The notes under the pieces were generated by a model that ran no database searches, was not told where the DNA came from, and worked only from the letters and a program-made list of their open reading frames with translations. From Pseudoduganella plicata (GTDB lineage Bacteria > Pseudomonadota > Gammaproteobacteria > Burkholderiales > Burkholderiaceae_D), in contig NZ_CP038026.1 of assembly GCF_004421005.1 (NCBI RefSeq), forward strand, positions 3,720,001 to 3,784,000: a stretch of 64,000 nt of DNA. Direction: 5' to 3'. Positions 1-8,868 of the stretch are shown piece by piece; the first letter of the stretch is position 1; the number at the start of each line of letters is the position of its first letter. Position numbers and translations under genes: made by a program.

Positions 1-2
1 TT

Positions 3-671
3 TATGTCGGCTCCACCGCCATCGATACGTGCCTGCCGGGCTTTCGCACCGAGAACGACGTCAACCTGCACGGCCGCGATGCACTGGCCAGCATCTGGAT
101 CGGCAACCGCACCCGCATCGCCGCCCATTACGATTTGCCGGACAACCTGGCCTGCGTGGCCGTCGGCCGCCGCCGTTTTACCCTGTTTCCGCCCGAGCAG
201 CTGGAGAACCTGTATATCGGGCCGCTCGACTTCACGCCGGCGGGCCAGGCCATCAGCCTGGTGGATTTCAAGCATCCCGACTTCGACCGCTTCCCGAAAT
301 TCGCCGAGGCGCAGCGGCACGCACAGGTGGCCGAACTGGGGGCGGGCGACGCGCTGTTCATCCCCGGCATGTGGTGGCACCACGTGGAAGCGCTGGACCG
401 CTTCAATGTGCTGGTCAACTACTGGTGGCGCCAGTCGCCCGGCTACATGGACACGCCGACCACCGCGCTGATGCACGCCATCATGACGGTGCGCGACCTG
501 CCGCCGGCGCAGCGCGCCGCGTGGGCGGAGCTGTTCCGTCACTACGTGTTCGAGGCCGATGACGCCACGGTGGCCCACATCCCGCCGGCCGCGCGGCGCG
601 TGCTCGGCCCGCTGGATGCGGATGCCACGCGTGCGCTGCGCGCGCAGTTACTCAAGCGGCTGAACCGCTGA
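3..671 (+). CDS. Cupin-like/JmjC-type protein, 5' end outside window
   Basis: The frame is open from the window edge, so the N-terminus is missing and 222 codons are visible. An H-x-D pair lies in AAHYDLPDNLAC (codons about 41-52) and a later His in the tryptophan-rich WWHHVEAL. This matches the metal-binding facial triad of cupin-8/JmjC-like 2-oxoglutarate oxygenase-fold proteins. Such proteins commonly sit beside tryptophan-halogenase-like genes and TonB receptors. The halogenase start follows 22 nt downstream, so the two are probably co-transcribed. The substrate is unknown; hydroxylation or a role in modifying an imported ligand is inference. Confidence 0.75.
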   Translation, partial: YVGSTAIDTCLPGFRTENDVNLHGRDALASIWIGNRTRIAAHYDLPDNLACVAVGRRRFTLFPPEQLENLYIGPLDFTPAGQAISLVDFKHPDFDRFPKFAEAQRHAQVAELGAGDALFIPGMWWHHVEALDRFNVLVNYWWRQSPGYMDTPTTALMHAIMTVRDLPPAQRAAWAELFRHYVFEADDATVAHIPPAARRVLGPLDADATRALRAQLLKRLNR

Positions 672-693
672 ATAAAACAACAAGGAGACAAGC

Positions 694-2196
694 GTGGAAC
701 AGACAAAACAACAGCGCCCGATCCGGCGCGTCGTCATTGCCGGCGGCGGCACGGCGGGGTGGATGGTGGCCGCCGGCCTGTCCAAATCGCTGGGCAAGCG
801 GCTCGACATCAAACTGATCGAGTCCGATGAAATCGGCACTGTCGGCGTCGGCGAGGCAACCATTCCAACGCTGATGAATTTCCACCACCTGATGGAAATC
901 GACGAGCGCGAGTTCATGGCCGAGACAATGGCCACGTTTAAACTGGGCATCAGCTTCGAGAACTGGCGCAACGCCAACGAGAACTATGTCCACTCGTTCG
1001 GCACCACGGGTACCGATCACTGGACAGCCGGCTTCCAGCACTTCTGGCACAAGGGCCGCGAGCGCGGGCTGGCCGGCGACTATGGCGACTACTGCCTGGA
1101 GCTGAAGGCATCGTTGCAGAACCGCTTCGCGCACCTGCCCAAGGCGGGCATGAACTACGCGTATCACATGGATGCGGGCCGCTATGCGAAGTTCCTGCGC
1201 CGCTTTTCAGAGCGGTATGGCGTGCAGCGCATCGAGGGCAAGATCGCCGAAGTGCGCAAGGACCTGATCGGCGGCGACATCCGCGCGCTGCGGCTCGATT
1301 CCGGCGCCGAGCTGGAAGGAGACTTGTTCATCGACTGCACGGGCTTTCGCGCCCTGTTGATTGGCGAGACGATGGGTGTCGGGTACGAGGACTGGTCGCA
1401 CTGGCTGTTCAACGACAGTGCCGTGGCGCTGCAGACGACGTCCGTGGGCGAGGCGGTACCGCTGACGCGCGCCATCGGTCGCGAGGCAGGCTGGCAATGG
1501 CGCATTCCGCTGCAGCACCGTACCGGCAACGGTATCGTCTATTCAACCCGCTACACGGACGACGACACGGCGCTGCGCACCTTGCAGGACAATGTCGAAG
1601 GCGAAGCGCTGACGGCACCGCGCGTGATCCGCTTCAAGCCGGGCCAGCGCCACCAGACATGGAAGGGCAACTGCATCGCCATCGGCCTGGCCAGCGGTTT
1701 CCTGGAGCCGATCGAGTCGACCAGTATCCACCTGATCCAGCGCGGCATCATCCGCCTGATGCAGATGTTCCCGACCGACGGCATCAGCCAGGCCGACGTG
1801 GACGAATACAACAAGCAGGCGGAAACGGAAATCCACCATATCCGCGACTTCATCATCCTGCACTACAACGTGACGAACCGGCGCGACACCCAATACTGGC
1901 GCGACGCGGCCAGCATGAAGGTGCCAGCCTCGCTGCAGCACCGCATCGACCTGTTCCGCGAGACGGGCCGCGTGTTCCGCATTCCCAATGAACTGTTTGC
2001 GGAAAACTCGTGGATCCAGGTGATGCTGGGTCAGGGCATCATGCCGCGTCAGCACCACCAGACGGCAGACCTGATGGGCGACGAGGAGCTGGCCCACTTC
2101 CTCGGCTCGATCGCCACGTCGATCGACCGCACCGTGGCACAGCTGCCGCAGCATGAGCAGTACGTGCGGCGCTACTGCGCGGGCACCGGGTGGTGA
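694..2196 (+). CDS. Flavin-dependent tryptophan halogenase family protein
   Basis: A 500-aa protein with a GTG start behind AAGGAGACAAGC. The FAD-binding GGGTAGW lies at residues 17-23. The family diagnostic WxWxIP is WQWRIP at 267-272. A Lys at 83 in ATFKLGI aligns with the catalytic lysine of PrnA/RebH, and FLEPIESTSIH carries the conserved Glu. Enzymes of this family use reduced FAD, chloride or bromide and oxygen to form HOX, which is passed to the lysine. Many stand-alone members beside cupin proteins do not have tryptophan as proven substrate, so the substrate here is open. No flavin reductase is seen in the window. Confidence 0.88.
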   Translation: MEQTKQQRPIRRVVIAGGGTAGWMVAAGLSKSLGKRLDIKLIESDEIGTVGVGEATIPTLMNFHHLMEIDEREFMAETMATFKLGISFENWRNANENYVHSFGTTGTDHWTAGFQHFWHKGRERGLAGDYGDYCLELKASLQNRFAHLPKAGMNYAYHMDAGRYAKFLRRFSERYGVQRIEGKIAEVRKDLIGGDIRALRLDSGAELEGDLFIDCTGFRALLIGETMGVGYEDWSHWLFNDSAVALQTTSVGEAVPLTRAIGREAGWQWRIPLQHRTGNGIVYSTRYTDDDTALRTLQDNVEGEALTAPRVIRFKPGQRHQTWKGNCIAIGLASGFLEPIESTSIHLIQRGIIRLMQMFPTDGISQADVDEYNKQAETEIHHIRDFIILHYNVTNRRDTQYWRDAASMKVPASLQHRIDLFRETGRVFRIPNELFAENSWIQVMLGQGIMPRQHHQTADLMGDEELAHFLGSIATSIDRTVAQLPQHEQYVRRYCAGTGW

Positions 2197-2275
2197 AAAT
2201 TTGACCGCAGCGTGATAAAGCGAGAGTTTTACAGGCCACTTTTGAAGGTATAACTATGCCTTTTAGGGGGCATGT

Positions 2276-2788
2276 GTGCGCAAACAAACTCTCTCCGCGG
2301 GCGCCATCGCCCTCTTCATGTGCGGCAGCCTGGTGGCGCAATCCCGGCTGCCGGCACCGCAATACAAATTGAAGGCGGAGGAGCGCACCGGGTCCCACCT
2401 GCGCCGGGATGCGGCGCGGGGCCGCATCCCGTTCGACAAGACCTACGCGGAGTTGACCGACGAGCAGAAGGCCATCGTGCGCGCGCCCTACGAATCGATG
2501 GCGGCCGATGACGAGCCGCCTTTCCCGAAACATGGCCTGAAACGGGTCTACGAGACGATCGTGCAGATCCGCCGCCGGGTGCATATGGAAGGCATTTTCG
2601 ACGCGGGGGTCATGGTCGGTCCCGACGGCAAGGCCAGCGAAGTGCGCGTTTACAGGTCGCCGGACCCGGAAGTAACGAAACTCTTCGCCAACCTGCTCGT
2701 GCTGCAGGAATACAAGCCGCCGCTGTGCCATGGGGTGCCATGCACCCAGGAGTATGCGTTCAAGGTCGACCTGCAATACACGTGGTAA
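2276..2788 (+). CDS. Exported protein with TonB-C-like C-terminal domain
   Basis: A 170-aa protein. The GTG at 2276 is preferred because AGGGGG ends 6 nt before it; an ATG at 2272 is in another frame. The N-terminus (MRKQTLSAGAIALFMCGSLV) is a short signal peptide or anchor. Residues about 110-168 (GVMVGPDGKASEVRVYRS... then a paired-Cys loop CHGVPC) resemble the beta-sheet domain at the C-terminus of TonB. No proline-rich linker is present, so it is not a classical energy transducer. Function unknown; it is probably periplasmic. Confidence 0.55.
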   Translation: MRKQTLSAGAIALFMCGSLVAQSRLPAPQYKLKAEERTGSHLRRDAARGRIPFDKTYAELTDEQKAIVRAPYESMAADDEPPFPKHGLKRVYETIVQIRRRVHMEGIFDAGVMVGPDGKASEVRVYRSPDPEVTKLFANLLVLQEYKPPLCHGVPCTQEYAFKVDLQYTW

Positions 2789-2868
2789 GGCCGCCGGCGC
2801 CGGCAGACCGTTGACACGACGGGCGGAGCGGCGTAACTTGCCTATCGGACAACCCATGGAGGCAGGCA

Positions 2869-3408
2869 ATGACAAACCCTGAAACTGGCACCGACAGCAT
2901 CGCCCTCACGATCCGCCGCCGCTTCGACGCACCGCGCGAGTTGGTCTTTCGCACGATGATGGAACCGGACCACCTGCGGCACTGGTGGGGCCCGAAGGAA
3001 TGCACGATCACCGTGGGACGCGCCGAGGCGAAGCCGGGCGGCGTGTTCCACTACTGTATGCACCCGCGCGACGCCGGCGCCGCCGGCATGGACGTGTGGG
3101 GCCGCATCGACTACCGCGAGATCGACGCACCGAATCGCTTTACCTTCGTCAACGGCTTCGCCGACGAAGCGGGCAACCGCATTCGCTACCCATTGCTGCC
3201 CATGTGGCCTCTCGAGGTGCTGAACACCGTGACGCTCGGAGACGACAACGGCGGCACCGTCATGACCCTGCACTCCGTGCCCGTCGACGCCAGCCCGGCC
3301 GAATACGGCACGTTCCTGGCCGGCCACCCGTCCATGCAGCAGGGTTTTGCCGGCATGTATGACGTCTACGAACAATACCTCGCCACGCTGAAAGGAGCTG
3401 CCGCATGA
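2869..3408 (+). CDS. SRPBCC / AHSA1 domain protein
   Basis: A 179-aa single-domain protein. The segment FDAPRELVFRTMMEPDHLRHWWGP (about residues 20-43) is the hallmark start of the Activator-of-Hsp90-ATPase-like SRPBCC fold, a helix-grip fold with a hydrophobic pocket. The stop overlaps the start of the following YceI gene (ATGA, 3405-3408), indicating translational coupling. Family members bind small hydrophobic ligands; no specific function can be given. AGGCA precedes the ATG. Confidence 0.75.
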   Translation: MTNPETGTDSIALTIRRRFDAPRELVFRTMMEPDHLRHWWGPKECTITVGRAEAKPGGVFHYCMHPRDAGAAGMDVWGRIDYREIDAPNRFTFVNGFADEAGNRIRYPLLPMWPLEVLNTVTLGDDNGGTVMTLHSVPVDASPAEYGTFLAGHPSMQQGFAGMYDVYEQYLATLKGAAA

Positions 3409-3980
3409 AGCGCCTGCTGTCAGCACTGATTTTGTCGGCCACCGCCACCGGCGCCATGGCCGCGCCGGTCAACTACGATATCGACCCGACCCACACGTTC
3501 CCCAGCTTCGAGGCCGACCACATGGGCATCTCCGTATGGCGCGGCAAGATCAACAAGAGCAGTGGCAAGGTCGTCATGGACCGCGAAGCGGGCAGCGGCA
3601 GCGTCGATATCGTCATGGACCTGGCCAGCATCGACTTCGGCCACGATCAGCTCAACAAGTGGGCGATCGGCAAGGATTTCTTTGACGTGAAACGTGCCGG
3701 CGGCAAGGCGCAATACCGCGGCAAGCTGACCGGCTTCGAGGACGGCGCGCCGACGGAGGTGCAGGGCGAACTGACGATGCATGGCGTGACGCAGCCCGTC
3801 ACGTTGAAGCTGAACAGCTTCAAGTGCGTCCCGCACCCGATGCTCAAGCGCGAACTGTGCGGTGCCGATGCCGCGGCCACCATCAACCGCGAGGCGTTCG
3901 GCCTGACGGCCGGCAAGGACTACGGCTTCTCGATGGACGTTGCGCTGCGTATCCAGGTCGAAGCCGTCGCCGCGAAATAG
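3405..3980 (+). CDS. YceI family periplasmic lipid-binding-like protein
   Basis: A 191-aa protein with a clear Sec signal (MKRLLSALILSATATGAMA, cleavage near residue 20). The motif NYDIDPTHTFPSFEADHMGIS opens the YceI beta-barrel, which binds polyisoprenoid-type ligands in characterised members. The length is typical. It is translationally coupled to the upstream SRPBCC gene, so a shared role in handling a hydrophobic molecule is plausible inference. It is convergent with the DMT gene: the two stop codons abut at 3980/3981. Confidence 0.85.
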   Translation: MKRLLSALILSATATGAMAAPVNYDIDPTHTFPSFEADHMGISVWRGKINKSSGKVVMDREAGSGSVDIVMDLASIDFGHDQLNKWAIGKDFFDVKRAGGKAQYRGKLTGFEDGAPTEVQGELTMHGVTQPVTLKLNSFKCVPHPMLKRELCGADAAATINREAFGLTAGKDYGFSMDVALRIQVEAVAAK

Positions 3981-4898
3981 TCAGCGGTTCGTCAACGTCA
4001 CGCCGGCGGCCACCATCACGCCGCCGGCCACCATCGACGCCAGGACTTGTTCGCCCAGCAGCAGCGCGGCCAGGCTGATGCCGAACACCGGCACCAGGTT
4101 ATTGAATACGGCCGTGCGCGAGGCGCCGATGGCTTTTACTCCCTCGTAATACCAGACGAATCCCAGCACCGTGCCGAACGCGCCCAGGTAGCCCAGGCCC
4201 AACCACACCTGCCAGCCGATCGTCGACCAGTCGACGGCCGCGCTGCTGCCCGCGGCGCCGATCGTCAGGAACAGCAGGCCCCACAGCGCCGCATATGTCG
4301 TGGCGGCGATCGGGCTGAGGCCCTTCAATGCGGACTTGCCCACCAGCGTGTACGCGGCCCAGCTGCTGATCGCGCACAGCATCAGCAGTTCGCCCAGGCC
4401 AACCGACTGGCTGATGTCGTGCAGCGCGGCGACCGGGTCGCCCCGTGTAATGACGATGGCCGCACCGGCAAAAGCCAGTGCGATACCAAGCCACTTGACG
4501 GCGCTGAGCCGCTCGCGCAGCAGCATCGCCGCGGCCAGCGCCGTCACGACGGGGTTGAGGGCGATGAACAGCGCCGCGCGGCCCGCCGGCATCTGGCCCA
4601 GCGCACCGAAGAAGCACAGGTTGTAGAGGAAGATGCCGGTAAGACCCAGCACGGCGGTGGCCAGCAGCTGCTGGCGCGACAGCCGCGGCAGGCCGCCTTC
4701 GCGCCGCCACGCCACCAGCAGCAGCAACGCGACGGCCACGGCGAAGCGCAGCGCGGCGGCCGTCATCACGGGCAGTGCATGGGCGACGATGTGGCCGGCG
4801 ATAAAGGTGCCGCCCCAGAACAGGGTGACGAAAACAAGTTTGACGTACACGAGCGGCGCGACGAGTGGTGCAACGAGCGGCGGGCTGGCGGTTTTCAT
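3981..4898 (-). CDS. DMT superfamily (EamA) transporter
   Basis: A 305-aa inner-membrane protein with about ten hydrophobic segments arranged as two EamA repeats. The first opens with LVFVTLFWGGTFIAGHIVA and the second with LLMLCAISSWAAYTLVGK. The family exports amino acids or metabolites. It diverges from a LysR gene with 90 nt between starts, the usual sign that the LysR regulates it. Substrate unknown. Confidence 0.85.
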   Translation of the reverse strand: MKTASPPLVAPLVAPLVYVKLVFVTLFWGGTFIAGHIVAHALPVMTAAALRFAVAVALLLLVAWRREGGLPRLSRQQLLATAVLGLTGIFLYNLCFFGALGQMPAGRAALFIALNPVVTALAAAMLLRERLSAVKWLGIALAFAGAAIVITRGDPVAALHDISQSVGLGELLMLCAISSWAAYTLVGKSALKGLSPIAATTYAALWGLLFLTIGAAGSSAAVDWSTIGWQVWLGLGYLGAFGTVLGFVWYYEGVKAIGASRTAVFNNLVPVFGISLAALLLGEQVLASMVAGGVMVAAGVTLTNR

Positions 4899-4950
4899 GT
4901 TGGCCTTGCAGTGAAGGTAGCGGAAGGCATACAGTATTACTTATCCCGAT

Positions 4951-4976
4951 TCATGCGCAAATGAGCAAAAACTCAT
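4951..4976. promoter_or_regulatory. Candidate LysR operator between DMT and LysR genes
   Basis: The divergent intergenic region holds a perfect dyad, ATGAG (4961-4965), six bases, CTCAT (4972-4976). An additional TCAT half-site starts at 4951 (TCATGCGCAAATGA). It lies 12-38 nt before the LysR ATG, a normal location for an autoregulatory LysR site. Inference from symmetry and position only. Confidence 0.35.
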
Positions 4977-4988
4977 GGCGACCTTCCT

Positions 4989-5891
4989 ATGACTTTTACC
5001 CAGCTCGAGATCTTTGTCATGGTGGCCGAGATGCGCGGCTTCACCTCCGCCGCACTGCGGCTCGGCATCAGCCAGTCCGCCGTCTCCCACGCCATCAAGT
5101 CGCTGGAAAATGAGCTGGACGCTCAGCTGGTCGAGCGCGAGCAGGCCGCCGTCACCGTCACGGAACTGGGCCAGCGTCTGCTGCTGCGCGCCCGTGAAAT
5201 CATCGGGCTGGCCGAAGCCATGCGCCAGGACGCCGCTGTGGCGCGGGGCATGCACCAGGGCCTGCTGCGCATCGGATCGTTCGGGCCGACATCGTCATTG
5301 AAGCTGTTGCCGGCCATCCTGGCAGCGTTCCGCGCCCGCTATCCCGGCGTGGAAGTGCAGATCGACGAGGGACCGGATGCGGCCGTGCTGCAGTGGGTGG
5401 CCGACCGCCGTGTCGACGTCGGCTTTGCCGTGCTGCCGGACGAGCGCTTCGATACGGTGCCACTCGTGGTGGATCAGCTGGTGGCGCTGCTGCCGCGCGA
5501 TCATCCGTTGACGCAGAAGCGCGCCGTCACGCTGGCGGAGCTGAGCGGACAGCCGTTCATCATGCCCGAAGCGGGGTGCTCGGCGCTGATCGAGCCGCTG
5601 TTCGCCGGTGCCGGACTGGCGCCGCAGGTGCGCTACCGGATGTCGCAGATGGTAACGGTGCTGCATCTGGTCGACAACGCGGACGGCATCACGGTGCTGC
5701 CGGAGCTGGCGCTGCCCCATGCGCTGGCGCAGACGCACCAGCGCATCGTGCTGCGGCCGCTGCGCCCCGCTGTGCGGCGCCGGGTGGGCCTGGTGTTTCG
5801 CAACCTGGGGCGGGCCGCGCCGGCGGTACAGGCGTTTGCCGACATCGCCCGCACGGCGGCAAAAGGCATGACTAGCCCTGGCACAGCATGA
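4989..5891 (+). CDS. LysR family transcriptional regulator
   Basis: A 300-aa protein of normal LysR length. The winged HTH is at residues 1-60 (FTQLEIFVMVAEMRGFTSAALRLGISQSAVSHAI). The effector domain follows, with the RIGSFGPTSSLKLLPAIL strand near residue 93. It is divergent from the DMT exporter gene and probably controls it. The C-terminus overlaps the 3' end of the minus-strand 47-aa gene by 20 nt. Effector unknown. Confidence 0.87.
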   Translation: MTFTQLEIFVMVAEMRGFTSAALRLGISQSAVSHAIKSLENELDAQLVEREQAAVTVTELGQRLLLRAREIIGLAEAMRQDAAVARGMHQGLLRIGSFGPTSSLKLLPAILAAFRARYPGVEVQIDEGPDAAVLQWVADRRVDVGFAVLPDERFDTVPLVVDQLVALLPRDHPLTQKRAVTLAELSGQPFIMPEAGCSALIEPLFAGAGLAPQVRYRMSQMVTVLHLVDNADGITVLPELALPHALAQTHQRIVLRPLRPAVRRRVGLVFRNLGRAAPAVQAFADIARTAAKGMTSPGTA

Positions 5892-6015
5892 GCAGGTTGG
5901 CATAGGCCAGCACGTTCTCCGGCGCCAGCACGGCATGCACGGCCCAGGCGCACAGCGCGCACAGGACGAGTACCACGGCGATCAATGCGGCCGCTTCGCG
6001 ACGGCAGGCCATCAT
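5872..6015 (-). CDS. 47-aa single-pass membrane protein coupled to MFS gene
   Basis: This frame starts with an ATG that overlaps the MFS stop codon as ATGA (6012-6015), so translational coupling is likely. The product begins MMACRREAA, has one strongly hydrophobic helix (LIAVVLVLCALCAWAVHAVL) and a short tail ending CQG; N-in topology is suggested by the basic N-terminus. I do not recognise a family. It could be a small partner of the transporter. The alternative is chance reading frame, but start overlap plus a clean membrane helix argue for a gene. Confidence 0.5.
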   Translation of the reverse strand: MMACRREAAALIAVVLVLCALCAWAVHAVLAPENVLAYANLLMLCQG

Positions 6016-7208
6016 GCCACCTGCGCGCGCACGACGGCGCGGTCGTCGATGGGCCAGTGCAGCGCCGCGGCCAGCAGGCCCACGCCGATGGCGGCCGCCC
6101 ACACCAGGTTGTACGAATGCGTTGCATCGAACACGGCGCCACCCATCCAGACACCCAGGAAACCGCCCAGCTGGTGGCCGACAAACACGAAGCCGAACAA
6201 CGTCGAGATGTACTGCACGCCGAACACCTGCGACACCAGCCCGTTCGTCAGCGGCACGGTGCCCAGCCACGTCAGTCCCATGACAAATGCAAACAGGTAG
6301 ACGGTCGCTGTGGTGGTCGGCAGCACGACAAACGCCAGCATCGTGGCCGAACGCACCAGGTACAGGCAAGCCAGCAGATGCTTGCGCCGATACAGGCTGC
6401 CCAGCTGGCCGCACGCATACGTGCCCGCCACATTGGCCAGTGCCACGATGGCCAGCGCCGCCACGCCGGTGTTGGCGGAAAAGCCCCGGTCCAGCAGGTA
6501 GGCCGGGAAGTGGCCGGCAATGAATGCGAGCTGGAAGCCGCAGGCCAGAAAGCCCAGGTTCAACAGCCAGAAGCCCTGGTGCGACAATGCCTCGCCGATG
6601 GCCTGACGCATCGATTGCGCCTGCCGCGCGGGAGCGCCGGCGATCCGATCCTCCAGGGGCCACGCCAGCGGCAGCGCCAGCGCCAGTACGACGGCAAACA
6701 CGGTCAGTGCGGCGGCCCAGCCAACGCCGCCGATGAGCCCTTGCGCGGCCGGCACCAGCGCGAACTGGCCGACACCGCCGATGGCGCCGGCCATGCCCAG
6801 CGCCCAGCTGCGCCGTGCCGGCGGCACCAGGCGGCTGATGGCGCCGTAGACGACGCCGAATGTGGTCCCTGCCAGCGCCAGGCCGACCAGCAGCCCGCCC
6901 GACAGCGCCAGTTGCGTGCCGGTCGTCGCCTGCGCCATCAGCGTCAACCCCGCGGCATACAGGACGCAGCCTGCGACCAGGACGCGTCGCGCGCCCCAGC
7001 GGTCGGCCAGCATGCCGGTCAGCGGCTGCGCCAGGCCCCAGACGAGATTCTGCAGCGCCAGCGCCAGGGCAAACTCCTGCCTGCCCCAGCCCCGCGCCGC
7101 CGTCATCGGCAGCATGAACAGTCCCTGCACGTGGCGCACGCCCATGGCCAGACCAATGATGATGCCGCCACAGATGACGATCGTCAGCGGCGAAATGGAT
7201 TTTTTCAT
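6012..7208 (-). CDS. MFS transporter (oxalate/formate antiporter-like group)
   Basis: A 398-aa protein with about twelve membrane segments. The frame is open 24 codons further upstream, but MKKSISPLTIVICGG at 7208 has AGGAGGAAC six bases before it and is the better start. MFS signature A-like sequence occurs as GMLADRWGARRVLVAG between helices 2 and 3. Its LysR regulator lies 93 nt upstream on the same strand. Substrate uncertain; monocarboxylates are typical of this group. Confidence 0.85.
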   Translation of the reverse strand: MKKSISPLTIVICGGIIIGLAMGVRHVQGLFMLPMTAARGWGRQEFALALALQNLVWGLAQPLTGMLADRWGARRVLVAGCVLYAAGLTLMAQATTGTQLALSGGLLVGLALAGTTFGVVYGAISRLVPPARRSWALGMAGAIGGVGQFALVPAAQGLIGGVGWAAALTVFAVVLALALPLAWPLEDRIAGAPARQAQSMRQAIGEALSHQGFWLLNLGFLACGFQLAFIAGHFPAYLLDRGFSANTGVAALAIVALANVAGTYACGQLGSLYRRKHLLACLYLVRSATMLAFVVLPTTTATVYLFAFVMGLTWLGTVPLTNGLVSQVFGVQYISTLFGFVFVGHQLGGFLGVWMGGAVFDATHSYNLVWAAAIGVGLLAAALHWPIDDRAVVRAQVA

Positions 7209-7301
7209 GATGTTCCTCCTGCCAGAGAGGATAGCGGCGCGCATGGCACCGGACGACCGGCCAATCCGCATGCGAGCCATGCGCGGCGCGCATGCGGACG
7301 G

Positions 7302-8225
7302 TCAGCCGATGAAGTCGTCCAGCTCCGCCACGGTGGCGGCCACCTGCGCCAGCAGCCAGTCGCGCACGATGTCCACTTCGGGGCGCGCACCGTCGCCACC
7401 CAGCAGCCAGTAGGCATGGCTGTCCACGCGGTCGCGGCTTTCCATGCGCGCGACCAGCCGGCCGTCGCGCAGTGCCGGCAGCAGAAGCGCGATTCGTCCC
7501 AGCGCCACGCCGTTGCCCTCGATGGCAGCCTGGATCAGCTGGTCGTACTGGTTGAAGTACAGCGTGCCGCGCGGGCGCGGGGCGATGCCGCGTGCCTTCA
7601 GCCAGGGCGACCAGTGCAGGAACGTATGCGACTTGTCGTGCAGTTCGAGCAGCACGTGATCGGCCAGCGCGCCATCGCTGGCGAACGCCGTCGCGGCCAT
7701 GGCCGCACTGGCGACTGGCACGACATCTTCCGCGAACAGGTGCACGGCGCCCGCGGGCACACTGTCGGCGGGACTGTAGCGGATCGCCAGGTCGATGCCT
7801 TCCTGCTTCAGGTCCATTACGCGGTTGCTGGTTTCGACGCGCAGGTCGATATCCGGATGCGCCGCCTGGAAGCCGCCGAGCCGCGGCAGGATCCACAGCG
7901 AAGCCACCCCGATGCTGGCGGAAATCGTCACGGGTGCCGCCAGCACGCCGCCCCGGATTGACGTCGTCAGGTCCGCCAGCTGGTCCAGCCACGGCGATGC
8001 CAGCGCAAACAACTGCGCGCCCGCGTCAGTGAGCGCGATCTGACGGTTGCCACGTACCAGCAACGGGGTGCCCAGGCGTTCTTCCAGCGCCTGGATCTGC
8101 CGGCTGACAGCCGATTGCGTCAGGAACAAGTCCTGCGCGGCGGCGGTGATGCTCATGCGCCGCGCGGCCGCCACGAAGCCGCGCAGCGCATCGAGTGGCG
8201 GCAGGTTGAGCAGCGGATTCGACAT
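7302..8225 (-). CDS. LysR family transcriptional regulator (GcvA-like)
   Basis: A 307-aa protein. The HTH spans residues 11-68, with LDALRGFVAAARRMSITAAA and LFLTQSAVSRQIQALEERLG typical of the GcvA/AmpR branch. The effector domain contains ISASIGVASLWILPRLGGF. It sits directly upstream of the MFS gene on the same strand and is probably co-transcribed with it or controls it. Effector unknown. Confidence 0.85.
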   Translation of the reverse strand: MSNPLLNLPPLDALRGFVAAARRMSITAAAQDLFLTQSAVSRQIQALEERLGTPLLVRGNRQIALTDAGAQLFALASPWLDQLADLTTSIRGGVLAAPVTISASIGVASLWILPRLGGFQAAHPDIDLRVETSNRVMDLKQEGIDLAIRYSPADSVPAGAVHLFAEDVVPVASAAMAATAFASDGALADHVLLELHDKSHTFLHWSPWLKARGIAPRPRGTLYFNQYDQLIQAAIEGNGVALGRIALLLPALRDGRLVARMESRDRVDSHAYWLLGGDGARPEVDIVRDWLLAQVAATVAELDDFIG

Positions 8226-8403
8226 CGTTCCTCCATGACTGACTGGCGATCATAGCGCATTACAACTAGGCCCACCGACAGCAGGAGATACGATGGCCGC
8301 GATACCGAAGGTGGACCTGCAGGGGTTGGCGTTCGAGGATGCGGGTGCACGGGAAGCGTGGCTGGCGCGGGAGGAACGGGGCGAGACGCTCCATCCCTGG
8401 GCG

Positions 8404-8868
8404 TTACATCGGCTTGGCGACCATCAGGTAGAACACGCCGAGAAAGGCGAAGAACGCCGGAATGCCAAGGATGATCCAGCCCTTGAAATAGCGCCAGAAC
8501 GCCGGCGGCAGCGGCGTACCGGCACTGGCTGCCGCAGCCGACAGGTCGCGCAGCCGCATCTGCAGCCAGACCACGGGGAACCAGCACAGGGCGGCCAGCA
8601 CGAACAGGCCGATCGAGTACATGATCCAGGCGCTGTGCATCGGGTAACCCGCCAGATGGATCAGATAAAAACCCGTGGCCGGCTGGGCGATCATCGTCGT
8701 TCCCGTAAACAGCCAGTCGGCGATGACGACAATACGCGTCACCACGGCGATGGCCGCCACGTTACGGCTGATGACGGCAAACAGCAGGTACCATGCGGAG
8801 CCGATACCGGTGCCGAACAGGAAGGTCGACGACAGGATGTGCAGCCATTTGACGATCACGTATTCCAT
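8404..8868 (-). CDS. DUF2269 integral membrane protein
   Basis: A 154-aa protein with four predicted membrane helices. MEYVIVKWLHILSSTFLFGT at the N-terminus, with a conserved His in the first helix, matches DUF2269. The start at 8868 shares its base with the stop of the SDR-DoxX gene (TGATG), so the two are translationally coupled. A longer in-frame reading to 9042 runs inside the SDR gene and was rejected. Function unknown; the pairing with a DoxX-domain protein suggests a membrane redox or quinone role, which is inference. Confidence 0.8.
   Translation of the reverse strand: MEYVIVKWLHILSSTFLFGTGIGSAWYLLFAVISRNVAAIAVVTRIVVIADWLFTGTTMIAQPATGFYLIHLAGYPMHSAWIMYSIGLFVLAALCWFPVVWLQMRLRDLSAAAASAGTPLPPAFWRYFKGWIILGIPAFFAFLGVFYLMVAKPM

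Noticed and set aside
5872..7992. Continuous minus-strand frame across MFS and LysR genes
   Set aside because: It is the shadow frame of both genes; only its last 47 codons, with an ATGA-coupled start, look real.
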